In this document: piece by piece, positions 9,537 to 20,200 of the stretch
Layout of the letters: every line of letters starts with the position of its first letter
How positions within the stretch are numbered: position 1 is the first letter of the stretch
Source of the DNA: Nitrosomonas sp.
Lineage (GTDB): Bacteria; Pseudomonadota; Gammaproteobacteria; Burkholderiales; Nitrosomonadaceae
Assembly: GCA_031316255.1 (NCBI GenBank)
Contig: JALDQW010000001.1
Span: forward strand, 3,133,485 to 3,197,484
Direction of reading: 5' to 3'
DNA length: 64,000 bases
Notes under the pieces: model-generated
The model's input: the letters and a program-made list of their open reading frames with translations, nothing else
Told to the model about the DNA's origin: nothing
Database searches by the model: none
Program-made: the position numbers and the translations under genes

Positions 9537-10781
9537 TTAACCGTTTGCTTCTCCAATCCTGTTCACCCATCCCAATGCTTCAAGCTCCAGGTTAGTTAAT
9601 TCGCCTAAACTCAAAAATTCAAGTTCTTTTAACAGCGATTGGATAACTGTGACTTCTCCAGTTTCATTTGCTTCAATCAGTTTAAGTTCGAGACCCAAAC
9701 GTCCTTCTTTTTTTAGTAGGGCTTGGCTCATATCATCGGGAATACCCAATTTATCGATAATTTGTTGCATATCTATACCAAGTACTGTATCCAGTAACGA
9801 TAAAATGCCGACCATAAAGGCTCTTTCCTGGTGGTTTTTGTCTGAAGGGCGTTCTACTGTAGCAATGAGTTCCATGAGCTTGCCACGTGCTGCGGCCGTT
9901 TTAAGCAGCGCATTTGCCATGGTGTCTTTATCGCCGGAATTTTCGGTTGTATAAAGCAATAGCTGTATCCAGCGTTGCAATTGTTTTCTTCCCAACAACA
10001 TAATGGATTGTTTAATCGAATTGACCCTTTGCGGCAAACCGCAGGCAACGGAATTAACCATGCGCATCAGGTTATAACTTAAACCCGGTTGTCGTTTGAA
10101 TTCTTTATCAATCTCATCGATATCGCTGTCACCCATTATAAGCGTCAATAACTTTAATAAAGAAATCTTGGCCGGATCAGCGCGTTTACCCGAAATATTT
10201 TCGGGTTTTGCATAGAAATAGCCCTGGAACATCTCAAACCCGAGTTCCATACACTGATTTGCTAACTCGTGATTTTCAACTTTTTCTGCTAGAAGCAGTA
10301 CCGGCCAATTTTTATATTGATTAACGAGGTTAGTGAGTTCTTCTTTTGTCAGTTTCGATACATCGATTTTAATGATATTGATAATAGGCAAAATATGCTG
10401 GATGTTTTCATTGAGTGAAACCACGCCATCAAGTGCAAACTGATAACCTGTTTTTTTTAATTCAGCGCACTGTGCAACAAATTCATCATCAAACTGATCT
10501 GAACTGTCAACCTCTAAAACAACATGCTTGTTTGGCAACAGGGTGATGACATCACTTTTAATTAGTTCCTTGTTTATGTTTATAAATCCACGTTGCTGGC
10601 CTAAAACATTCTGTATGCCCAAGTGACCGTAAGCATTAACGATAACGTTTGCAGTAGCTGAAAGATCGTCTGCAAAATCAGCTGACTCAGTAAATTCATC
10701 AGCCCTGAAAAATAATTCGAATGCAACCAAATTTTTATGTCGATCGAGTATGGGCTGTTTACCAAGAAAAATATTGTCCAT
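9537..10781 (-). CDS. EAL-HDOD signalling protein (YuxH/CdgJ type)
   Basis: This is a 414-residue cytoplasmic protein. Residues 1-200 form a degenerate EAL fold: the signature position reads FELFFRA in place of EAL, and the usual metal-binding acids are not evident, so cyclic-di-GMP hydrolysis is unlikely. Residues about 205-380 form an HDOD domain (LLTLIMGDSDIDEI, QPGLSYNLMRMVNS, INSIKQSIMLLGRKQLQRW). Related proteins affect motility through protein contacts. The start at 10781 follows ACGGAGAACTGA. It is the first gene of the minus-strand chemotaxis run, with a 51-bp gap to the next, so its role is probably in motility control. Confidence 0.88.
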   Translation of the reverse strand: MDNIFLGKQPILDRHKNLVAFELFFRADEFTESADFADDLSATANVIVNAYGHLGIQNVLGQQRGFININKELIKSDVITLLPNKHVVLEVDSSDQFDDEFVAQCAELKKTGYQFALDGVVSLNENIQHILPIINIIKIDVSKLTKEELTNLVNQYKNWPVLLLAEKVENHELANQCMELGFEMFQGYFYAKPENISGKRADPAKISLLKLLTLIMGDSDIDEIDKEFKRQPGLSYNLMRMVNSVACGLPQRVNSIKQSIMLLGRKQLQRWIQLLLYTTENSGDKDTMANALLKTAAARGKLMELIATVERPSDKNHQERAFMVGILSLLDTVLGIDMQQIIDKLGIPDDMSQALLKKEGRLGLELKLIEANETGEVTVIQSLLKELEFLSLGELTNLELEALGWVNRIGEANG

Positions 10782-11510
10782 TCAGTTCTCCGTAATCATT
10801 ATCAGTCATAAACATATGTAATTCATGGTATTGATTATCGACTTGAAGGTTTTTTTCTTAAGGGAATCTCAAAATTTGAAGTTAGAAGATGGGATATGGT
10901 TGGGGAAAATGTTATTTTTTTGTCAAGCGAGTAATGATGAATAGGATTGGGACAAAAAAGATTAAATCGTGCGCGCAACAAGACTGGAGGGTGATATGGT
11001 CATTTTCTAACCAAGTCTGGGGTTCATTGCCGGCACAGATTCCAGTTGTATGGATGTAAGGATTAACTGAGCGTTGACTTGATTTTAGCCTGGTATATTT
11101 GAATATTTTCGATGTGATCAGTTTTAATCAAATGCGCACAATTTGCATCGCAATGCTAAAGTGAGTGTTCGAACAATCACAATAAAGGACACATATAAGA
11201 TTTACATAGATTTAAAAAACAACGGGAAGCGAAAGATTTCACTGTGGATACTTTGTAGGTATTCTAATATACTTGCCGGAATGCCTAGATTTGATGGTGT
11301 TAATGAAACAATTACGCATTTGAAGTTTTGTACGGGCGTTTGAATTGTCTCGAATATTAGTATGAAAGGCTGGTAACTTTCTAACTAATAAAGCACCAGA
11401 CTAATTGGCTTAGGCCGCTTTTTTTCAGTTGCTGTAATAACATATCAATTTCTATTGCGCATAATTGTGTTAAGAGAATTATTTTGCTTTAGAGAAACTA
11501 TAGTAAAGTG

Positions 11511-11617
11511 CAGTGAGCTGGTATTGAAATTTATTTCGAATCTGTAGTAGCAGATTTACGTAGCGGCTTTTCATTCTTTTTATTTCTTGCCCCGTTTAAT
11601 CAGAACGGGGAATTTTT
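11511..11617 (+). ncRNA. Candidate small RNA ending in an intrinsic terminator
   Basis: A -10-like TATAGT (11499-11504) is followed by a short hairpin (AATCTG-TAGTAG-CAGATT) and a strong terminator at 11590-11617, with no open frame between. A weak or absent -35 makes the promoter doubtful. Alternatively the terminator belongs to a longer leader or protects the eCIS operon from read-through. Confidence 0.25.
11590..11617 (+). terminator. Intrinsic terminator just upstream of the eCIS operon
   Basis: A 7-bp GC-rich stem CCCCGTT/AACGGGG with loop TAATCAG is followed by AATTTTTTG. It points in the plus direction, although no plus-strand gene is recognised upstream. It ends about 85 bp before the gp25-like gene. 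Confidence 0.75.
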
Positions 11618-11701
11618 TGTTGACCATGCAAAATCGCTAAGTAAAAAAATTTATGAGTTGCCCGAATCGCTATAATTTATAATTATTGACGATAATTTAG
11701 T

Positions 11702-12124
11702 ATGGCTGAAGAAAAATCGTTTCTTGGAACTGGCTGGGCCTTTCCACCCCGGTTTAATAAAAATGGCACCGTTGAACAGGTATCAGCCGAAGCGGATATT
11801 CAGGAGAGTTTATATATTTTACTGTCGACCAATCCAGGAGAACGAGTTATGCAACCGACGTATGGATGTGGTTTAAAATCCCAGATATTTGAAGAAATTG
11901 ATGAAAGTGCTGTTACGGTCATTATAGATTTAATAAAACGCGCTATTTTGTTTTTTGAACCGCGGATACAGGTAGAACATATTGATGTTGACACAGAAAA
12001 CGAGGAAGATTGGTTAAACGGCTTGGTTAGAATCAATATTACATATACCATCCGCTCAACCAATAATCGCCAAAATATGGTGTATCCGTTTTATTTTACG
12101 GAAGGAACCAATGTGCGTCTTTAA
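11702..12124 (+). CDS. gp25-like baseplate wedge protein of a contractile injection system
   Basis: This 140-residue protein belongs to the GPW/gp25 family. The signature TNPGERVMQPTYGCGLK lies at 44-60, followed by the helix FEEIDESAVTVIIDLIKRAI and strands ending in YPFYFTEG. In T4-like tails and in eCIS (Afp9/Pvc9 equivalents) this protein sits at the baseplate-sheath junction and starts sheath assembly. It is the first gene of the operon. No sheath or tube gene precedes it, unlike canonical eCIS loci. The upstream ribosome binding site is weak. A 120-bp gap follows before the next gene. Confidence 0.93.
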   Translation: MAEEKSFLGTGWAFPPRFNKNGTVEQVSAEADIQESLYILLSTNPGERVMQPTYGCGLKSQIFEEIDESAVTVIIDLIKRAILFFEPRIQVEHIDVDTENEEDWLNGLVRINITYTIRSTNNRQNMVYPFYFTEGTNVRL

Positions 12125-12244
12125 TATTTTCAATCTGTTAGCACGCTAGACTCAATCTACAAAAAACAAGCAAACTATCTTGAAACGGTTTTAACGGTTA
12201 ACGCGCTGGAACACTGTTGATCTGCATGAATATTCTATTTATCC

Positions 12245-15200
12245 ATGAAAAACTGTACTGACTTGGTCTCCAATGTACATCTGCATATTCGTGACGGCAC
12301 GAGCCAGGCGAGCCGTTTATTGCCTGCACTCGATCATGATTATTTTCAGCTTATCGATTTACGTTTTCATTCATTGATGGCGATGGTTGTCGATTATGCC
12401 GAAATGATGAAATTTTATCGTTTAAATAATGAGGAGGATGGTCACTGGAAATCTTTTTTCACAGCCGATGAAACCGTCATCATCGCTATTATCTTGTCTA
12501 CCGATACAGGTAAACTGTCAGGTCTTTTTAAATATCAGCAATATCCTGAAAAATACAGTCACGAAGCTGTGCACGCTATGCAGCAGGCTTTACCGGTTGA
12601 ATTCAGGCAACAGCTGATTGCGTTGTATTATGTCGCCGGAATTATAGACAACTGGTTGGTCGCACTTAGGACAACGCAGAATCAGACTGGTCTAGAATTA
12701 CATCAATTAATTGAAAGCGTTATTATCGGGCTCGGGAAAGAGCTGCGCATTTTATTACTGTACTTTGAACATTTCTTACCTGATAAACAACCGAATATTT
12801 TTTTTTCAAACGATTTAATACAGCTGATAAACACTGCTGAACCAGAAAGACAGGGCCCTTTGGTGGGTTTTTCCTTCAGACTGAAAGACCAGGCACGTAT
12901 ACGTTCAAGTTTTTATGCAGTTATCAAAGCGATAGAAATGGTACAAGCACGTGCGGTGGATTTGCTTTCTGCTTCATTGTATAACCAGCGTCATGATCCG
13001 GCGGCCGGTCTGCTGATTGCATTTTTACAATTGTTTCAGCGGTTGCATCAGAAAATCAATCGATTTACTTCAAATTATATTGATTTTTATTATGAGCAGG
13101 TTCTAGGTGCGCAGGCCAATCCTTTTCAGCCTGACCATACTTATCTGGTCGTCGCTTTGAACAACAAACGACAAACCGTACTGATTCCAAAAGGTACGGT
13201 TTTTCAGGCCGGACTGGACAACGACAAGCAGGAGATACTGTTTTCCAGTGATAGCGATGCCTTCATTCACGCTGCCAGAGTGTGCGCAATCCATACGTTG
13301 TTTTTTAATCGTGATCCATTAAATTCGCCAGAAAATATTCTGCAGGAGACTGTTTTACTGCCGAATGCAGGTAAAAAAAAACACAGACAACTTGCAACCG
13401 AGTGCTGGTTTAATACAATACCTGTTTACAATAAAGAAACCTCGACAGATCAAGATGACTTAATGGCCTACCCGATTTTCGGGGCGCCCAAAAATACCGA
13501 AATCGAATCGTTGTCTGTAGAGCATGCTCAGATCGGCTTTATAGTGGCCAGCAAGACGTTGCTGCTCGGAGAAGGCCGGCGAAACATCAGTATTACGCTA
13601 AAATTTTGCGTGCCTGATGCGAGTACCGGAAAAAGCTCGCTTACGCAATGGATCAACACTATTGGCATAGTACTGAAATCGTGTTCGCATAACACCACGG
13701 ATGTCGGTTTAACTGATGAAGAGAAACAAGACATTTTTTTTAAGGTTTTCAGAAATCTCTTTGTGATTCATGTGACAAGTGAAGCAGGGTGGCTGCCGAT
13801 CGAAGAATATGTTCCGGCTTATTCTGATGTCGACAAACGATTGGATGACAACAGTTTAAGTATTGCATTCGCACTTTCAATCGATGCGCCCGCTGTTATA
13901 CCATATTCCAGTGTGATTCATGGTGAAGGCTATACGACACAGTTACCCGCGGTCAGATTTATACTAAACCCGAGAGGGTATCTGTATCCATACAGTATCC
14001 TGAACAAATTGGAACTTGACTGGGTCGAGGTCAATGTTTCAGTATCCGGTCACCGTACCCTGACATTACACAATCATCTGGGGCAGTTGTCATCGCTGGC
14101 GTCTTTTAATCCTTTGGGCCCTTTGCCGGAAGTGGGTTCATACTGTGTAATCGGTTGCGCCGAAGCAGCAATAAAGCAGCTGACTCATTTCAGCGTGGAG
14201 ATAAAGTGGGGGGGCTTTCCCGCCGGAATCGGAGGGTTTGAATCTTATTATCAAGGATACGATGGACCAAATGCGCATACCGATTTCAAGATTGGTCTAT
14301 CTGTATTAATGGAAGGCAAATGGTTTCCGGAAGACACCGTTACCGGCATTGATGATGTGCTTTTTCAAACCAAAGACGTGCATCATGCAGCGAACACATT
14401 AAATGAAAATAAACGGATATCGTGCGATCCATTAATGCCATACTGGAGTCCGTCAGATTACCGGCAAACGCTATCATCATTCAGTTATACGCCTTCAAGT
14501 AAAAACGGTTTTTTTAAGTTTACATTGATTTCTCCTGCGGATGCTTTTGGTCATAAAAAATATCCGCAGACTTTAGCGCGCGTACTGACCCACAATGCCA
14601 AGCAGCGATTCAACAAGGTGCTCAAAAAAGAACCCAATGCACCGTATACGCCGGTTGTCACATCCATACTGGTGAATTATCAGGCGACCTCCAGGATTAC
14701 TATCGGTAAATCGGAGACCAACGATTGGCCTTTGTTTGCGGATAAGCTTATTCATCTTCATCCCATGGGATGGGAAGACGCAATAATGAAATCGGGTCAT
14801 TCTGTTTTCTTGTTACCGCAGTATGTTTATTCAGGCAACTTGTTGATTGGGCTGGAAGCATTTGAGGGAGGTGGATTGCTGACCCTCTATTTTCACTTGC
14901 GCGAAAACTCGCTGCCAACCGAACATAATTCTGCAGAACAACTGCAATGGTTTTTTTTGTCTTCCAATCAATGGATACCATTGGCTGTCAAGGAAATTGT
15001 CTCAGATTCCACACACGGGTTTATGACTTCAGGAATTGTGACACTGGACGTTCCGGCGACTATTAATTCTGAGAACACCATAATGCCAAGCGGTTTTTTT
15101 TGGCTATGCGTATCCGCCGACCTTGATATGGAGAAGTTTTGCAGCCTCTATTCAGTCTATGCGCAAGCACTAAAAATCAATCGCCATTTGAATGGCACTG

Positions 15201-16129
15201 AAATTTCCAAATTAATTTCCTTTAATCCATTGCCGGCTGGCAGCATTAAGCAGGCCAAGCAATCAATCTCCGGATTGGATAATATCTGGCAAGTTCAGCC
15301 ATCAGTCAGTGGGAAATCTGCTGAAAGCAAAATCGATGTACGCATCCGGGTGAGTGAACGACTCCGTCATAAGAACCGTGCATTACTGCCTATTGACTAT
15401 GAGCAACTCATATTGGCAAATTTTCCACAAGTTTATAAAGTAAAGTGTTTTGCGAATCTGGCGCCCAAAAGGGAGCCGCAGCATAACCGGCTCTTTCCGT
15501 GTATACGGGCCGGTCATGTGACAATCGTGTTATTGCCGCATCCCGTAAAGCAGATACACTATGGCAAACAATTATGGTTAAGTGGGCATCTGGTCGATGC
15601 AGTGAAAGACTTTATTCAACGGCATACATCACCTTTTGTGACTGTCCATTTTGTCAATCCGATCTATGAAACCTTGCAAGTACGGTGTACGGTTAAACTA
15701 AAAAATGGACGTGATCGCGGTTTGTGCATAGGAAAATTAAATGAAGCAATTTCAGCGTATATTTCGCCGTGGCATGACAGGGTAGGCTATACCACCCATT
15801 TTGGGTGGCGTATCAACATGCATGATGTGCAGTCTTATATACAACAACTTGATTTTATTGACCGGGTTACAAATTTTTCGATGTTACGCATAACGCCCGA
15901 CGGCAATACATTATTTGACCTGTTTGACAGTGTTTTGGAAACAAGGAAAGACACCGAGTCCTGTGAGATTATGCCCAAATACCCCTGGAGCATATCGGAG
16001 CCAATGCGGCAGCATTTTATCGAAGTTGATGACTGTTTCGTTTCAATAGAGCCGGAGATTACCGGCATTGGTGAATTGGAAATAGGCAGTACATTCATTG
16101 TTCTTAACAGAGATGGCAAAACAAAATAG
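12245..16129 (+). CDS. Large baseplate protein, gp6/baseplate-J-like (Afp11 equivalent)
   Basis: The product has 1294 residues. The N-terminal region (about 10-120) is helical (LLPALDHDYFQLIDLRFHS). Around 289-335 is a segment typical of eCIS baseplate proteins (PFQPDHTYLVVALN then KGTVFQAG). Near 1036-1068 is the baseplate-J-type signature ERLRHKNRALLPIDYEQL, followed by FPQVYKVKC and a C-terminal ferredoxin-like region (VTIVLLPHP, then INMHDVQSYIQQLDFIDRV). This protein would form the wedge ring with the 1039-residue partner. The sequence is closest in style to the Bacteroidetes-type (subtype II) eCIS proteins, as judged from memory of the family. Its stop overlaps the start of the next gene, implying co-translation. 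Confidence 0.88.
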   Translation: MKNCTDLVSNVHLHIRDGTSQASRLLPALDHDYFQLIDLRFHSLMAMVVDYAEMMKFYRLNNEEDGHWKSFFTADETVIIAIILSTDTGKLSGLFKYQQYPEKYSHEAVHAMQQALPVEFRQQLIALYYVAGIIDNWLVALRTTQNQTGLELHQLIESVIIGLGKELRILLLYFEHFLPDKQPNIFFSNDLIQLINTAEPERQGPLVGFSFRLKDQARIRSSFYAVIKAIEMVQARAVDLLSASLYNQRHDPAAGLLIAFLQLFQRLHQKINRFTSNYIDFYYEQVLGAQANPFQPDHTYLVVALNNKRQTVLIPKGTVFQAGLDNDKQEILFSSDSDAFIHAARVCAIHTLFFNRDPLNSPENILQETVLLPNAGKKKHRQLATECWFNTIPVYNKETSTDQDDLMAYPIFGAPKNTEIESLSVEHAQIGFIVASKTLLLGEGRRNISITLKFCVPDASTGKSSLTQWINTIGIVLKSCSHNTTDVGLTDEEKQDIFFKVFRNLFVIHVTSEAGWLPIEEYVPAYSDVDKRLDDNSLSIAFALSIDAPAVIPYSSVIHGEGYTTQLPAVRFILNPRGYLYPYSILNKLELDWVEVNVSVSGHRTLTLHNHLGQLSSLASFNPLGPLPEVGSYCVIGCAEAAIKQLTHFSVEIKWGGFPAGIGGFESYYQGYDGPNAHTDFKIGLSVLMEGKWFPEDTVTGIDDVLFQTKDVHHAANTLNENKRISCDPLMPYWSPSDYRQTLSSFSYTPSSKNGFFKFTLISPADAFGHKKYPQTLARVLTHNAKQRFNKVLKKEPNAPYTPVVTSILVNYQATSRITIGKSETNDWPLFADKLIHLHPMGWEDAIMKSGHSVFLLPQYVYSGNLLIGLEAFEGGGLLTLYFHLRENSLPTEHNSAEQLQWFFLSSNQWIPLAVKEIVSDSTHGFMTSGIVTLDVPATINSENTIMPSGFFWLCVSADLDMEKFCSLYSVYAQALKINRHLNGTEISKLISFNPLPAGSIKQAKQSISGLDNIWQVQPSVSGKSAESKIDVRIRVSERLRHKNRALLPIDYEQLILANFPQVYKVKCFANLAPKREPQHNRLFPCIRAGHVTIVLLPHPVKQIHYGKQLWLSGHLVDAVKDFIQRHTSPFVTVHFVNPIYETLQVRCTVKLKNGRDRGLCIGKLNEAISAYISPWHDRVGYTTHFGWRINMHDVQSYIQQLDFIDRVTNFSMLRITPDGNTLFDLFDSVLETRKDTESCEIMPKYPWSISEPMRQHFIEVDDCFVSIEPEITGIGELEIGSTFIVLNRDGKTK

Positions 16130-16931
16130 AAAAACACTGGAAGCCAAATTTAAAAATGGCAGCATGCCTTCGGAAGTCGCATTTGCGGATTTGATCGATT
16201 CGTCATTGAATTTGGTCGATGATGGCTTTGACAAAACGATTAAAGACGGCCTAAGAATTTTCCAGCTTGGTGATGGGAAATTAATGAGTTTTTATCAAAA
16301 AATGGAAACGCTTAGCCCGTTATGGTTTGTGGGTTTGGACAAGGCGACATCTAATCTTAAAATCGGCAATCAATTCAATCCGAATTTATTAACGTTACGC
16401 AGCATAGAAAAAAATAATGATCCAGCGGGTGCTGTGCGCTTCGGTGTCGGCATTAACACCGAACAGCCACAATATGAACTTGATGTCGTCGGAACAATTG
16501 CGGCACATGGCAGAGCAGGAAAGAAAGATGAATTCGCTGTTCCCGCTGACGGTGAATGGTATGATATCACTGGTGTTTTGACGGGTTGTCATGCGTTTGA
16601 GGTTGTCTCCGGCGTCGGGGGGCGGGACGCGGACGGCAAATATGCACTCATGCATGCATTTGCCTTATGCACCTATCATGCAAAGAATCATATCAGCTAT
16701 CATCAAGCGCATTACGGCGCCAAATGCAATCAGCTGGAATTGCGCTGGGAGCCTGTTTCCAGCGCAAGCGATAATTTTGAATATATATTGCAATTGCGTA
16801 CAGGCGTTTCCTATGGCGAGGGTATCTGGGTGAGATATCATATCACTCGGCTTTGGGAAGATACTGCCATGTACGACAGTGAAGTAAAACCATCTAAGCA
16901 ACCTGTGTCTACATCCAGAAAGAAAAAATAA
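16113..16931 (+). CDS. Fibre/adhesin-like protein of the injection system
   Basis: A start at ATG 16113 gives 272 residues and overlaps the previous gene by 17 bp; an in-frame upstream start at 16098 is less likely. The N-terminal region (AKFKNGSMPSEVAFADLIDSS) is a helix. A segment VRFGVGINTEQPQYELDVVG at about 117-136 is the repeat style seen in trimeric tail fibres and adhesins, where such motifs precede a chaperone or binding tip. The rest is beta-rich (about 150-255: FEVVSGVGGRDADGKYALMH and YILQLRTGVSYGEGIWVRYH), ending in a Lys/Arg-rich tail. It lies between the two large baseplate genes, so a fibre or wedge-attached role similar to Afp13 is plausible. Its target is unknown. Confidence 0.6.
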   Translation: MAKQNRKTLEAKFKNGSMPSEVAFADLIDSSLNLVDDGFDKTIKDGLRIFQLGDGKLMSFYQKMETLSPLWFVGLDKATSNLKIGNQFNPNLLTLRSIEKNNDPAGAVRFGVGINTEQPQYELDVVGTIAAHGRAGKKDEFAVPADGEWYDITGVLTGCHAFEVVSGVGGRDADGKYALMHAFALCTYHAKNHISYHQAHYGAKCNQLELRWEPVSSASDNFEYILQLRTGVSYGEGIWVRYHITRLWEDTAMYDSEVKPSKQPVSTSRKKK

Positions 16932-16943
16932 CAGGTAACCATA

Positions 16944-17261
16944 ATGACTGATCGCATACTATCAATAGAGTTGAGTCTTGAGGAAGGAAATCTGCTATTG
17001 ACCGCATTGGCGGAGTATCCTTTTAAGACGGTTTTTGAACTGATCGGCAAACTGAATCAACAGGCGCAGTTTCATTGTACAGAAATCTCCAACCGGTCTC
17101 GGCGGATTACATTCACGTTTACAGAGCAAGAAATAGTATTGGCAGTCAAGGCACTCGGAAAATTGCCATACGAACATGTTCATCAATTATTGGCCAATTT
17201 GAACAGACAAATGGAGCGCCAGGTTCAGCCAGAAAGCGTTCACTCAGCCCAGACATCCTGA
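16944..17261 (+). CDS. Small eCIS-operon protein with an internal duplication
   Basis: I do not recognise this 105-residue protein. It has two similar halves: LEEGNLLLTALAEYPFKTVF and LIGKLNQQ (residues about 12-40) align with TEQEIVLAVKALGKLPYEHV and LLANLNRQ (about 60-87), each a strand followed by two helices. There are no membrane segments and no cysteine motif. It lies 12 bp after the fibre-like gene and 4 bp before the next baseplate gene, so it is almost surely a component or assembly factor of the same machine. Confidence 0.7.
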   Translation: MTDRILSIELSLEEGNLLLTALAEYPFKTVFELIGKLNQQAQFHCTEISNRSRRITFTFTEQEIVLAVKALGKLPYEHVHQLLANLNRQMERQVQPESVHSAQTS

Positions 17262-17265
17262 ACAT

Positions 17266-20200
17266 ATGCCGACTTCTGAGCAAATAAAGCGTATTCGCAG
17301 CGATCCGGATGCGCTTGATTTTGATACCCTCAGAAAGGACGCACTGTCATTAATCCAGCAAATAAGCGGAGATAACTGGACCGACTATAATTTACACGAT
17401 CCGGGTGTCACCATACTGGAACAACTGTGTTATGCCTTGACGGATCTATCGTACCGTTGTGAGTTCCCAGTAAAAGACTATCTTGCCGCCAGTAACAACA
17501 CAATTGATTATGAAAAACAGGCGCTTTTTCCGCCGCATGAAATCCTACCGAGTTCGGCTGTTACCGAATTGGACTATGAGAAAATTCTATATGACGCGGT
17601 GCCGGAAATCGACCAAATCTGGTTCAAGCCTTATCAGCCCGAAAATGGCGAAGTTGCCGGTCTATACAACATTTATGTGAAAATCGACACGGATCTGCTG
17701 CAAGCCCGGACACAGACCGTTTCTGAGTCTGAAAAACAAAAAAAAACCATTAATCAGATTTGTCAATTACTGGATCGTTTGAACCGGTTGTACGGGTTGA
17801 CCGATCAAATTACTGAAAGCCTCCACATCAGGCAGAATGCGTTGAAACGATGGCAGGATCGAATTAACCGGTCTGAGCAAAAAATACAGACTGAACCGTT
17901 TGCATCGATTACGCTATTAATTACAAAATCCGGCGAAGTTTTACTCGAATTGGAAAAGCAATTATCCGGCCTGACCGATTTGCGCAATCAACTGGATGCA
18001 ATCCAGGAGACTTTGGTCAGGCAGTCGTGCAATCCTGAGGGAACCGGTCAGTTCGGTGAGCAGTTAACTCTGTTAGAGCAATTATTCGATGTACCGTTAC
18101 CGATTGTAGAATTTGAACAAATTCTTTCCATACTGGATTTTCCGATAAAGAAACTGAACGACCTTATTGTTGTTCTGGAAAATGTTTTGCCCCGTTTGAC
18201 GACACCCTTAAATGATTTCGCGGTATTTTTAAGAAACCGGATTGACGATTTGAGAAATGTCACAAAGCTGTTGATGTCATTTTATGAAACTGGCGTTAAG
18301 AAAAAAATTCTGCAAGTTTATTCGGCCAATCGCGGTCTTGGCGAGGATGTTCACAGTATAGAAGTAATTGAAACAAAACCTTTTTTTATGGTTGGCAAGA
18401 TAGAAATACATCCGTCGTATATACCGGCCAAAGTCTACGCGGAGATTTTTTTTCACTGCTCACGCTATATCTCGTCAAGTATTCAGATTGAACACTATGG
18501 GGCTGTGTTAACCGAGGATAAAAACTATGAACGGGTTTTTACTGGACCGCTGACACAACACGGCTATATTCGTGATGAATTCCTGGAAACGCAGCGAAGC
18601 ACAATTACGGTTATGGATTTAATGACGCAGATCAGAAAAATCAAAGGTGTTGTACGCATCCAGAACCTCAATTTGCTCGATAAAACAGGACGCCGCTATC
18701 TGGATCTGGATTATCAATTGTCACAGCATTATTTTCCTGCCCTGTATTTTTCAGATGTCGAAAGCAATGCACAGCAATTACATTTAAAGTTGCCGCAAGA
18801 TGAAATCAATCATGCAGATCCTGAAACAATTACTTTGAAAAAAAATGCCGCTGCCAAAACTGCGGTATTTTATGACGAGTTCAACCGTGAACTGGAAAAG
18901 CTGGTTTTTGAGTATCACGCCTTCAGACGCAATTGCCAGCCTTTTTCCCGATTTATACCGTTACCTCAGGGTCGATCGCGGCAATTAGACCATTACTATT
19001 CAGTTCAGAATCACTTTCCAGCCATTTACGGTATCAACAAGTATGGTATTCCGCGCTCAAAATCCCTTGAAGCGCAAGCAAAAGTCAAACAACTCAAAGC
19101 TTATCTGTTTCCCTTTGAGCAACTGATGGCTAACTTTTTACAGGGACTGCAAGAAATTCCGGAACTGTTCTCTGTGAACGGGGCCCCGGAAAAAACCTAT
19201 TTTTCCCAGTTTCTGGATAATTCCAAAATCCCGGATATAGAAACGCTCTATACCGATCGTGCGCAAGACAAACCATCCGCAATTGATGACATACTTCGAC
19301 ATTATGATGATTATGGCAAGCGAAAAAATCGGCTACTCGATATTTTGCTGGCGTTATATGGCGAAGTCTATGAACAACAGCAACTGCTTCGTTTCAATTA
19401 TTACCGTCCTGATGATGCGGATAACTGGATTATTGAACAAAAAATCAATTATCTGAAGCATATCCGCGAAATTACCCGTGATAGAGGAAAAGGATTCGAT
19501 TACTGCCGACAATCTTTAGCAACGCAGTCTGATGGCCAGCGGACAATGGAAATTTCATCAGCCTTGCACGCTAGAATCAGTTTGCTTCTAGGATTAAAAT
19601 GTGATGGCAAACCCGGATTCGTGACGGCGGTGCTGAGTAGCAGAAAAAGCCGACTGGTTTCCGATCAAATGATGGCCGGAAAGGTTAAGTATATAACCGA
19701 AAAAAAACAAAGTGAGGGCGTTCCACCCATTGCGGGTTTCAAATCTTCCGGTATAACAATACCTTCCCGGCTGCCAGTGTTCAGTTATTCGCTTTTCAAG
19801 GAAGGCCTGAACCTGGAAAACTACCGGCTTGTTCGGTCCGGCCCAGAGCAAGAGGAAACAACAGTATGCTTCAGATCCGAACAGGGTGGCAGATTATGGA
19901 TACTGGCAAAAGAATCTACTTTTTACGGCGCAGCAAGATATGCGCAGCAGTTTTGCAGTACGCTAAAACAATTAAATGAAGCCAGTGAGTATTTCTATAT
20001 GATTGAGCATATTCTACTGCGTCCGCGCGGCCGCGAACCGCTAACACTCAGTCATCATTCGGCTGACACCGTTTTTTTTCATTACCATGTCAGTTTTGTT
20101 TTTCCAAACTGGACGGCGCGTTTTTCTGATATTGCATATAGAAAGTTCGTTAAGGAAACTGTTCAAATGAACTTGCCGGCGCATTTGTTCGCAGATTTTT

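Larger units (their letters stand above)
10782..11701. other. Intergenic region between the chemotaxis and eCIS operons
   Basis: These 920 bp separate two divergent operons. They are AT-rich with no convincing protein gene; a 66-codon frame at 11143-11343 has no recognisable features and poor composition for coding. The right part holds a plus-strand terminator-like hairpin at 11590 and a possible small RNA upstream of it. Promoters for both operons presumably lie here, but I could not fix them. Confidence 0.6.

Noticed and set aside
11300..11320. GAAACAATTA resembling a half-site of the 23-bp operator
   Set aside because: No second half-site at 23 bp and no -10 at the expected offset.
11143..11343. 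66-codon plus-strand frame upstream of the eCIS operon
   Set aside because: No ribosome site, no family and a random-looking composition in AT-rich spacer.
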